DNA from: Halanaerobiaceae bacterium
GTDB taxonomy: Bacteria > Bacillota > Halanaerobiia > Halanaerobiales > Halarsenatibacteraceae
Length of the DNA: 14,308 nt
NCBI GenBank assembly: GCA_003554685.1
Contig: PWHA01000291.1
Location: 1 to 14,308 of the forward strand
Direction of reading: 5' to 3'
Shown here: piece after piece, positions 8,235 to 14,308 of the stretch
Position numbering within the stretch: the stretch's first letter is position 1
How the letters are laid out: the number at the start of each line of letters is the position of its first letter
The notes under the pieces: model-generated
What the model was told of the DNA's origin: nothing
Seen by the model: the letters and a program-made list of their open reading frames with translations, nothing else
The model's database searches: none
Program-made: the position numbers and the translations under genes

Positions 8235-8241
8235 CCCTCCT
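8235..8241 (-). promoter_or_regulatory. Ribosome binding site deciding the dppB TTG start
   Basis: AGGAGGG on the minus strand with a 7-base spacer to the TTG at 8227. A start at the upstream in-frame TTG would read through this site as codons. Confidence 0.8.
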
Positions 8242-8290
8242 CAATACTAAAATCATATGGTGAATGAAATATAAGTATCAAAAGTTAGTG

Positions 8291-8344
8291 AAAAAATATA
8301 AAGCAGCCGGCCCGGTCTGATGCCGGTTTTGCCGGCTGCTTTAT
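8291..8344 (-). terminator. Strong terminator-like hairpin between binding protein and dppB
   Basis: A perfect 14-base-pair stem is formed by 8298-8311 and 8331-8344 (core AAAGCAGCCGGC against GCCGGCTGCTTT). The 19-base loop can form a further small CCGG/CCGG stem. In the direction of transcription (minus strand) the stem is followed by ATATTTTTT, a T-run at 8291-8296. It lies 36 bases after the binding-protein stop and ahead of the permeases. It is most likely a leaky terminator or 3'-protecting hairpin that gives more binding protein than membrane components; that role is inferred. Confidence 0.85.
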
Positions 8345-8380
8345 TTATTTCAGCTGAATTTATCTTATTATGCGATCAAA

Positions 8381-10009
8381 CTACCTCATCTCAGCCCGAA
8401 GTTCGGTATCCAAACCGATAAATCTGACATCAAAATTATATCCAATTGCTGGAATAGGATTATCCGGCTGAGGCCAGTCAATATACTCAGCCTGATAGGC
8501 ATGCTGCTCGAAATTATCCAGGGCAAAAATACTTGGAGATAGTTCAACAATTATTTCCTGAATCTCCTGATAAATATCTACTCTGGCTTCTAAGTCCACA
8601 GTCTTCAGGGCATCCTCTATCATATTATCTATCTCCTCATTCTGCAACCATTCCATCTGCTCCCAGGTCCCGGTGGTGCTGGAATGGTATTTGCTCTCCA
8701 GAATCGAGCCGGCTTCTGGATAATGAGGATTAACGAAAACACTGGCAATATGGGGAGTTGTTTCTGGCTGGGCAGCCTGGTCTATCATGCTCATCCAGGG
8801 GGTTCTGACAATTTCCAGATTCAAACCCACAACAGAAGCCTCTGCCTGCAGCATCAGTGCTAATCTCTCCAGATCGGGCACTTCATCAGTCCAGGCATAT
8901 TCAATGGGGTAATCAGAAAATTGACCATGGTATTCCGACTGCTGCAGCTCTTCCTGAGCCCGCTCATAATTTTTTTCAAAACGATAAAGATCAGGATTCC
9001 AGCCAGGGATTACCTGGGCTACCGGTCCTCGAGCTCTTTGACTTCCGGGAAAAATCTGGTTGATTGCAACATCATAATCAAAGACATAGGCCAGAGCCCT
9101 TCTAACATGGACACAGTCCAGAGGTGGAGCAGTTGTATTTAACATTAGATAAAGCTGTCCGCCATCGGGCCAGCCAACCAGTTCTATGCCTTCAATCTCT
9201 TTCAGACTGGCAAAAGCCTGACTGGTTTGCCACATATCAGAGATATCAAGATCCCGGCGATTCATTTCGGTACGGATAGTAACTGCTTCAGTGGTTCCAA
9301 TCATCTCAAACTCCCCGGGAGCTTGAGGATGCATCTCCGCAAAATATTCATCAAATCTCTCCATTAAAAGTCGATGGCCAACATCAAATTCAACTACCTG
9401 ATAGGCACCAGTGCCGGCATCATTAACCATCAGCCAGTCCCGTCCATAATCACCATACTCTCCATAGGTATCAGCATCATGATTTATATTGTCCATAACC
9501 TGATTTTTGCTGACAATATAAAGCCTGGTCAGGGTTGAAAGAAAGGGACCAAAAGGTTCTTCCAGGGTAAATTCTATTGTGTAATCATCAATTACATTGA
9601 TCTCATCAATTCTGCCTTCAAAAATATAGGCAAAACCCTCTCCTACAGCCATCAACCTTTCAAAAGAAAACTTGACATCCTGAGCAGTAAATTTACTACC
9701 ATCGTGAAACTTGACATCTTCTTCTAAATAAAAGATATAGCTTAAGTTATCATCTGAAATCTCCCAGTTCCGGGCCAGATGAGGTTTCATGGGGCCATCT
9801 GGATCAGGATATACCAGGGTGTCATAAAGATTTGTCAAAGCCGTGGAACTGGAATAATCCGACCCTACAGCTGGATCTATTTCTGTAGGCCAGGAAAAGG
9901 TGGCTCGCAATCTGGAATCTTCCGCCATTATTGCAGGGGACCCGACAATTAACATCAATAGACTAAAAACCAGCAGCAGACCAATAAATTTTTTACTAAA
10001 CATTATCAT
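8381..10009 (-). CDS. ABC importer solute-binding protein (SBP_bac_5, dipeptide/oligopeptide/nickel type)
   Basis: Exported substrate receptor of the importer, 542 residues, within the normal range of this family. The N-terminus is a classical signal peptide: MIMFSKKF, a hydrophobic core of about 9-24, then a likely signal peptidase I site after Ala29 (PAIMA/EDS). No lipobox cysteine is present, so it is predicted to be soluble in a periplasm rather than lipid-anchored. Family signatures are LYDTLVYPDPDGPMKPHLAR, then WEISDDNLSYIFYLEEDVKF and HDGSKFTAQDVKFSFERL, and VRRALAYVFDYDVAINQIFPG in the C-lobe. The mature chain is rich in Asp and Glu. AAGGAGGG lies 4 bases from the ATG at 10009; a second ATG at 10003 is possible and would only shorten the protein by two residues. 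The gene sits between hyuB-1 and the permeases. The ligand is unknown; the family binds peptides, nickel chelates, glutathione, sugars and other compounds. Confidence 0.92.
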   Translation of the reverse strand: MIMFSKKFIGLLLVFSLLMLIVGSPAIMAEDSRLRATFSWPTEIDPAVGSDYSSSTALTNLYDTLVYPDPDGPMKPHLARNWEISDDNLSYIFYLEEDVKFHDGSKFTAQDVKFSFERLMAVGEGFAYIFEGRIDEINVIDDYTIEFTLEEPFGPFLSTLTRLYIVSKNQVMDNINHDADTYGEYGDYGRDWLMVNDAGTGAYQVVEFDVGHRLLMERFDEYFAEMHPQAPGEFEMIGTTEAVTIRTEMNRRDLDISDMWQTSQAFASLKEIEGIELVGWPDGGQLYLMLNTTAPPLDCVHVRRALAYVFDYDVAINQIFPGSQRARGPVAQVIPGWNPDLYRFEKNYERAQEELQQSEYHGQFSDYPIEYAWTDEVPDLERLALMLQAEASVVGLNLEIVRTPWMSMIDQAAQPETTPHIASVFVNPHYPEAGSILESKYHSSTTGTWEQMEWLQNEEIDNMIEDALKTVDLEARVDIYQEIQEIIVELSPSIFALDNFEQHAYQAEYIDWPQPDNPIPAIGYNFDVRFIGLDTELRAEMR

Positions 10010-10172
10010 GTTTCCCTCCTTATTTGGTTGACAACCAGAAAAAGTGAAATTCCCGGTTTAAAAATACTCTCTGTTAGCTACTCGCAATTTTTACTAGTTC
10101 TGTTTTTCCTAATAACACTTAAAGTTTTGTGAACTCCCATACCAGTACCGGCTGAAAATACTCAAAAATATC
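10010..10172 (-). promoter_or_regulatory. Leader region of the binding-protein gene
   Basis: This 163-base AT-rich spacer is the largest gap in the unit apart from the hairpin region. It contains a strong ribosome binding site (AAGGAGGG, 10014-10021) and the palindrome at 10025-10037. I see no terminator behind hyuB-1. The best promoter-like pair is weak: TTGCGA at 10082-10087 and TATTTT about 15 bases later. A separate promoter for the transporter genes is possible but not shown. Confidence 0.35.
10025..10037. promoter_or_regulatory. 13-base palindrome, possible operator
   Basis: TGGTTGACAACCA reads as a perfect inverted repeat (TGGTTG, one central base, CAACCA) directly upstream of the ribosome binding site of the binding-protein gene. 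It could be a regulator half-site pair. TTGGTT, seen from 10024, also resembles the core of the PucR box I recall from Bacillus subtilis, without matching its flanks. A short palindrome may also arise by chance. Confidence 0.35.
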
Positions 10173-11906
10173 CTAGGGCCTGTTTGAGCGCAGCTTCTCG
10201 GTTTCTTCTTTAAGAACAATCATCTTTTCGGCATCAAGACAAACTCCATAGGCGTTCTCAGCCTCCTCTACTGTAATAAATCCATCTCTGACATCCTCCA
10301 GAACTCGTTTGGGATTCCTCTCTTCGGGTTTACCATAACCTCCTCCCCCACCGGTAACAAACCTGACCAGTTCTCCCTCTACCAGTGAATAGTTGGTGAA
10401 TGTTGGCCGGGTTACCGGTTCTTCTTCATCCTGATGATAAACTTCAATGTAATTTGGTGAACCCTGCTGGCCTCCGGCCACACCCCAGGGAGGATAGCGA
10501 TATCTGCTGGCAATTACTGTTAAATCAGCGCTGGAATTTAAAATTCGATAATCCCGATAAAGACCGTATCCACCCCGATATTTGCCTGCTCCAGAATTAA
10601 GGTTGAAAGCATACTGTTCAACCCGGATCGGATACTTGTGCTCTGCAACTTCTACAGGAATATTATAGGTGTCTCCATCATCAATCGCTACCAGTCCGTT
10701 TTCTCCATCTTTATCAACACCTGCACCCCAGCCCCCGGCCTGTGGTTCACAAAGAACAAAGGGAGAACCAGAATCGTCATCTATACCACCAACTATTGTA
10801 CCCATAATACTGAGAAAATGTCCGGCAGTTATTCTTTCTGGCATCACAGGAGCCAGAGCCCTGGCCACCAGGTCGGTCAAATGGGCAAAACCTTCCCAGT
10901 TGCAGCTGATAGGTGCAGGCCGGGTGGCGGTAAATACTGTACCCTGAGGACCTTTAAGTTCAATGGGAGAATAAAAACCTTCATTGGGTTGCGCATCCGG
11001 TGAAGCCAGAGAATGATAGGCAACCCGGGCAGCAGATAAAGCTCCATAACGGGTGCAGTTTATTGGGGCTGGTACCTGTTCGTCACTTCCAGTTATATCA
11101 ATAATAAATTTTTCATCGGTTATTGTAATTTCTGCTGTTATATAAACATCATCAATTCCATTGGATTCAGTATCAATGTAGCCTTCTGAAGAAAAAGTCC
11201 CCTTGGGCATATCTTTTAGTTCATTTAAGGCCCGCTGTTTACCTTTGTTCAATAAGCTATCAATTGATTCTTTAACTGCCTCCCTGCCGTATTTATCACA
11301 GAGCTCCACAACCCTCCTTTCTGCTATTCGTAGAGAAGCCGTCTGGGCATAAAGATCCCCCAGAGTCATTTCCGGAGTTCGGCAATTAGCAGCAATCATA
11401 TCCCGGACAGCTGTATTTAACTCTCCTTCTCGATAAACTTTGATGGAGGGAAACTGCAGACCTTCTTGATAGATCTCAGTCGAACCGGTAGACCAGCTCC
11501 CCAGATTCATCCCGCCTATTTCATTCCAGTGACCTTTATTGGAAGCAAAAGCGATTAACTCTCCCTGGTAATAAATTGGCATAACTGCTGAAACATCACA
11601 GAGATGTGTACCGCTTCCTGTATAAGGATCATTGGTTAAAACAATATCATCCGGTTTCAGATTATCCAAACCAAACTTATCAATTACAGATTTAACCCCG
11701 TAAGTTATGGTGCCCAAAAAACCGGTTACCCCATTGGCCTGACCAATCAAATTTGCCCGGGAATCTGTTAAACCTGCAGCATAATCAAGAACTTCATATA
11801 TTATTGTACTCTGACTGGTCCTTCCCCAGCTGGCAAACATTTCCTCTGCGGCAGCAATTAGTCCCTGTCCGATATTTTCTCTGGTAAAAGGGTCAATTCT
11901 ACTCAT
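10173..11906 (-). CDS. hyuB: HyuB-type subunit 1 (hydantoinase B / oxoprolinase family)
   Basis: Full-length hydantoinase-B family subunit, 577 residues. Motifs: YEVLDYAAG 37-45, TNDPYTGSGTHLCD 91-104, GHWNEIGG 125-132, GGWGAGVDKDGENG 391-404, GAGKYRGGYG 439-448, PPWGVAGG 472-479 and TGGGGGYGKPEER 518-530. The order is the same as in hyuB-2, so the two are paralogues, but the H-x-x-(D/E) block has Glu here and Asp in hyuB-2, and the residues around it differ. Probable role: metal-dependent hydrolysis or carboxylation of a substrate activated by the adjacent HyuA. The ATG at 11906 overlaps the hyuA-1 stop as ATGA, and AGGAG at 11916-11920 is 9 bases upstream. Both point to coupled synthesis of a HyuA-1/HyuB-1 complex. 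The substrate is unknown; hydantoin, lactam, oxoproline-like or ketone substrates are all family possibilities. Confidence 0.92.
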   Translation of the reverse strand: MSRIDPFTRENIGQGLIAAAEEMFASWGRTSQSTIIYEVLDYAAGLTDSRANLIGQANGVTGFLGTITYGVKSVIDKFGLDNLKPDDIVLTNDPYTGSGTHLCDVSAVMPIYYQGELIAFASNKGHWNEIGGMNLGSWSTGSTEIYQEGLQFPSIKVYREGELNTAVRDMIAANCRTPEMTLGDLYAQTASLRIAERRVVELCDKYGREAVKESIDSLLNKGKQRALNELKDMPKGTFSSEGYIDTESNGIDDVYITAEITITDEKFIIDITGSDEQVPAPINCTRYGALSAARVAYHSLASPDAQPNEGFYSPIELKGPQGTVFTATRPAPISCNWEGFAHLTDLVARALAPVMPERITAGHFLSIMGTIVGGIDDDSGSPFVLCEPQAGGWGAGVDKDGENGLVAIDDGDTYNIPVEVAEHKYPIRVEQYAFNLNSGAGKYRGGYGLYRDYRILNSSADLTVIASRYRYPPWGVAGGQQGSPNYIEVYHQDEEEPVTRPTFTNYSLVEGELVRFVTGGGGGYGKPEERNPKRVLEDVRDGFITVEEAENAYGVCLDAEKMIVLKEETEKLRSNRP

Positions 11907-13966
11907 CTGATATCACTCCTGCTGGTTATGATAAGGTTGCCATACTGGTCAACTTCCAGTTTCTGTTCCGGATCTATAATAGTAACAGATTTTGATTCCT
12001 CGACTGCAAGAGGGCCATTGATACTGGTTGCTACCGGGAGATGCTGACGTTGATAAACTTTGCTTTCCTGGGCTCCAAACTCATTGAAAAGTATTGCTCT
12101 GGTCCCGCTATACGCTTTTTCCAGAGAACCATCATCACTAGCCCGGGATAATTCCGGTTTGGAGACAGTGGCATAGGCTGTTAAATTTAAGTTGACAAAT
12201 TCCGCCTGAGATTCCGGCAAATTGAAAGTGTAATAATTATGATGCAGTTGATCAAATTTTTCCCGGATTGACTTTAACTCCTGGTCGGTAATTTTACCCG
12301 ATTCTACCGGAGTTTGTACTGTATGCTCCTGTCCGGTGTATCTAATATCAGCAGATCGTATAAATAAAAGGTCCTGGTCCTTAATGCCCTGCTGAAAATA
12401 GACATCTCTGGCTTCATTTTCAAGTTGCTGATAAATAGAATTGATCTTAGCGAGATCACAATCAGCCAGGCTCATAATTTGTGTCTGTATTCTGTCCTGA
12501 CGCAGGTCGGTCATCAGCATTCCAAAAGCAGAAAAGGTGGCGGGACGGGGTGGAATAATAATTTTATTGACTCTCAATTCTTTACCAAGTTCCGGCCCCA
12601 TTACAGCCCCATTTCCACCCTGACCAACCATGACAAACTCTCTGGGGTCATAACCCCGGCGAACAGAAATTAATTTCAGGGCATTCATCATATTGCTGTT
12701 AGCTCTCTTAATGATTCCAAGAGCTGCTTCTTTGATACTGATATTGAACTCTGATGCTATTTCTTCAAGAGATTTATGGGCTTGTTCCAGGCTGACCTCA
12801 AAATCTCCTCCCAAAAAATTATCAGGATTTATCCTCCCGGCAACTAAATTGGCATCAGTTAAGGTAGGCTGCATTCCCCCCTGATTATAGCAGGCTGGAC
12901 CAGGTTCAGCTCCAGCACTTTCCGGGCCAACTTGCAGTGAACCTACATCATCAACCCAGGCTATGCTTCCCCCACCATTTCCAATCTCTATGATATCAAC
13001 CACCGGAAGCTTGATAGGATAACCTGGAAAGCGCGGAGTTTCTTCAACTTTATAATCCTTGGTTACCTTAAGCTCACCCCGGCTAATCAAGGACGTCTTG
13101 GCTGTGGTGCCGCCAATATCAAATGTAATGACATTTTCTTCTCCGATTATATCTCCCAGCACCTTACCAGCAATAACTCCTCCTACCGGACCTGATTCCA
13201 CCAGGTTAATTGGTGTTTTCCGGGCCATGGAAAAAGTTGCTGAACCCCCATTGGACTGCATGGCATGAGGGTTGATTTTCAACCCGATATTATCAAGCTC
13301 ATCTTCAAGAGTATTTAGATAGGAACCTGTCACAGGCTGAACATAGGCATTAAGTACTGTAGTGCTGGTTCTCTCAAATTCCCTCAACTCTCTAATTAAA
13401 TCCGAAGATATCGTTATTGATATCCCGGGCAGTTTCTCCTGAATAATCTCCTGACAGCGCTTTTCATGCTCAGGATTGGCATAAGAATGTAAAAAACAAA
13501 CTGCCAGGGCTTCTACTCCCTCATCTCTGCAGGTCTTTATGATATCTTCCAGTTCCTCTTCAGCAAGAGGAGTGACTACTTCACCTTCATTATTCAGCCT
13601 CTCTGTAACTTCAAATCTGAAAGCTCTACGAACAAAAGGTTCTGGTTTGCTAAAATAGTAATTATACATGTCGGGTCGGCGTGACCTTCCAATTTCCAGG
13701 ACATCACGAAAACCTCTAGTTGTAATCAGTGCTGTTTTTGCCCCTTTTTTTTCTGTTAAAGCATTTATCACGACTGTGGTGCCGTGAACAAAGTAGGATG
13801 CTTCTTCCAGAGAGAGGCCTGACTGATCAATGGAATTCAAAACTCCCCTGGCATAATTTCGGGGAGTGGTATGTGCTTTTTCTTCAGTAATTTCTCCTGT
13901 TTCCTCATTCAACGATACTAGATCAGTAAAAGTTCCACCAATATCGACTGCTACTCTTATTGCCAT
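11903..13966 (-). CDS. hyuA: HyuA-type ATPase subunit 1 (hydantoinase A / oxoprolinase family)
   Basis: ATPase partner of HyuB-1, 687 residues. Motifs: DIGGTFTD 8-15, HGTT 61-64, CFLHSYANPEHEKR 157-170, ERTSTTVLNAYVQPV 198-212, FDIGGTTAKTSL 282-293, GNGGGSIAW 329-337, GPESAGAEPGPACY 347-360 and RYTGQEHTV 542-550. The ATP-binding framework is therefore present. Two regions differ from hyuA-2: the second phosphate motif is GTTAKTSL instead of GTSCDVSL, and the block normally reading GGAGPLHA is GGNGAVMG at 450-457, so its Pro, His and Ala are lost. This may mark a distinct subfamily, altered chemistry, or a regulatory or structural subunit. The ATG at 13966 is preceded by GGAGG at 13977-13981 with a somewhat long 10-base spacer. 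It lies 30 bases after the cupin gene and overlaps hyuB-1 by 4 bases. Confidence 0.92.
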   Translation of the reverse strand: MAIRVAVDIGGTFTDLVSLNEETGEITEEKAHTTPRNYARGVLNSIDQSGLSLEEASYFVHGTTVVINALTEKKGAKTALITTRGFRDVLEIGRSRRPDMYNYYFSKPEPFVRRAFRFEVTERLNNEGEVVTPLAEEELEDIIKTCRDEGVEALAVCFLHSYANPEHEKRCQEIIQEKLPGISITISSDLIRELREFERTSTTVLNAYVQPVTGSYLNTLEDELDNIGLKINPHAMQSNGGSATFSMARKTPINLVESGPVGGVIAGKVLGDIIGEENVITFDIGGTTAKTSLISRGELKVTKDYKVEETPRFPGYPIKLPVVDIIEIGNGGGSIAWVDDVGSLQVGPESAGAEPGPACYNQGGMQPTLTDANLVAGRINPDNFLGGDFEVSLEQAHKSLEEIASEFNISIKEAALGIIKRANSNMMNALKLISVRRGYDPREFVMVGQGGNGAVMGPELGKELRVNKIIIPPRPATFSAFGMLMTDLRQDRIQTQIMSLADCDLAKINSIYQQLENEARDVYFQQGIKDQDLLFIRSADIRYTGQEHTVQTPVESGKITDQELKSIREKFDQLHHNYYTFNLPESQAEFVNLNLTAYATVSKPELSRASDDGSLEKAYSGTRAILFNEFGAQESKVYQRQHLPVATSINGPLAVEESKSVTIIDPEQKLEVDQYGNLIITSRSDIR

Positions 13967-13996
13967 TCCTTATTTTCCTCCTCTTTAGTTTAACTT

Positions 13997-14290
13997 TCAT
14001 TCAGAAATTAGAGATTCAGGTGCAAACCAGAGGACTACAGCTGCTTCTTTAGATATATTGGTTGTTCTGTGCTGTTTATCTGCTGGATTATATACCAGAT
14101 CCCCGGAATTTATGATTTCTGTTTTCTGACCGGTCTCCATTTTAATCTTACCGCTGAACAAATATGATATTTCTTCAACATCGTGACTGGAAAATCCCTG
14201 TTCCGGAATTTTTTCTCCTGGCTGCAAAACTGCCAGTCCAACCTGGGCAGATCCTTCGGATACCAAAACCTTTAAAGTTGATTCTGTCAT
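13997..14290 (-). CDS. Small single-domain cupin protein (start uncertain)
   Basis: This is a 97-residue beta-barrel cupin. The first cupin motif region is GFSSHDVEEISYLFSG (32-47) and the second is GDLVYNPADKQHRTTN (63-78), with the usual roughly 15-residue interval. Candidate metal ligands are His36, Glu40 and His74. The first His of the usual HxHxxxE is Ser34, so the metal site has at most three of the four standard ligands. The ATG at 14290 has no clear ribosome binding site, and the same frame stays open upstream to the window edge (Ala-Glu-Ile-Glu-Glu-Ile before the Met), so the true start may lie outside. Alternatively the TGA in ATGA could be the stop of an upstream gene. Small cupins can act as sensors, isomerases or dioxygenases; the role here is unknown. 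It is the first visible gene ahead of hyuA-1. Confidence 0.75.
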   Translation of the reverse strand: MTESTLKVLVSEGSAQVGLAVLQPGEKIPEQGFSSHDVEEISYLFSGKIKMETGQKTEIINSGDLVYNPADKQHRTTNISKEAAVVLWFAPESLISE

Positions 14291-14308
14291 AATCTCTTCA
14301 ATCTCAGC

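Noticed and set aside
8228..8281. N-terminal extension of permease B from an upstream TTG at 8281
   Set aside because: No ribosome site precedes it, the extension would be encoded by the leader and its AGGAGGG, and the normal DppB N-terminus begins near Lys-Lys-Phe.
10082..10103. Possible promoter before the binding-protein gene (TTGCGA and TATTTT)
   Set aside because: Spacing is short and both hexamers are poor, so it is mentioned in the leader entry but not called as a promoter.
10638..11003. A 121-codon plus-strand frame and an overlapping 92-codon one inside hyuB-1
   Set aside because: Antisense to conserved HyuB coding sequence, with no clear ribosome site or recognisable protein motif.
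1..14308. CRISPR arrays, tRNA/rRNA genes, insertion sequences, long direct repeats, prophage or defence genes
   Set aside because: None seen on reading. The repeated-looking segments are the paralogous hyuA and hyuB genes, which are diverged at the DNA level.

Overview
All the genes supported in this window lie on the minus strand and read from high to low coordinates. The order of transcription is: small cupin, hyuA-1, hyuB-1, a secreted solute-binding protein, a rho-independent-type hairpin, permease B, permease C, ATPase D, ATPase F, hyuA-2, hyuB-2, and a PucR-family regulator that runs off the low-coordinate edge. Junctions are very tight (1-4 base overlaps or gaps of at most 30 bases), except for 163 bases before the binding protein, about 150 bases holding the hairpin, and 77 bases before the regulator. 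The block therefore looks like one catabolic operon, probably with internal expression control around the binding-protein gene. The frame of the cupin stays open to the high-coordinate edge, so the start of the unit may lie outside.

Function: two different HyuA/HyuB pairs bracket a complete five-component peptide/nickel-family (Dpp/Opp) ABC importer. HyuA/HyuB proteins form ATP-dependent enzymes that open cyclic amides or carboxylate ketones (N-methylhydantoinase, 5-oxoprolinase, caprolactamase, acetone/acetophenone carboxylase). The reasonable reading is: import a small, probably amide-ring or ketone-like compound through the importer, activate it with ATP by one or both HyuAB enzymes, and control the set through a PucR-type regulator. 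The substrate cannot be read from sequence. The two pairs belong to different subgroups: HyuA-1 has lost the GGAGPLHA motif kept in HyuA-2, and the metal-site motifs of the HyuB proteins differ. Two reactions, or one mixed complex, are more likely than simple gene dosage.

Organism: bacterial, with strong Shine-Dalgarno sequences (AGGAGG), moderately low GC and TTG/ATG starts, as in Clostridia-like Firmicutes. The binding protein has a signal peptide but no lipobox cysteine, which suggests an outer membrane. A diderm Firmicute such as a member of Halanaerobiales is a plausible but unproven guess.

Several gene starts were moved from the longest open frame to the codon served by a clear ribosome binding site (permease B, ATPase D, hyuA-2, hyuB-2). 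I saw no tRNA, rRNA, CRISPR array, insertion sequence or origin.
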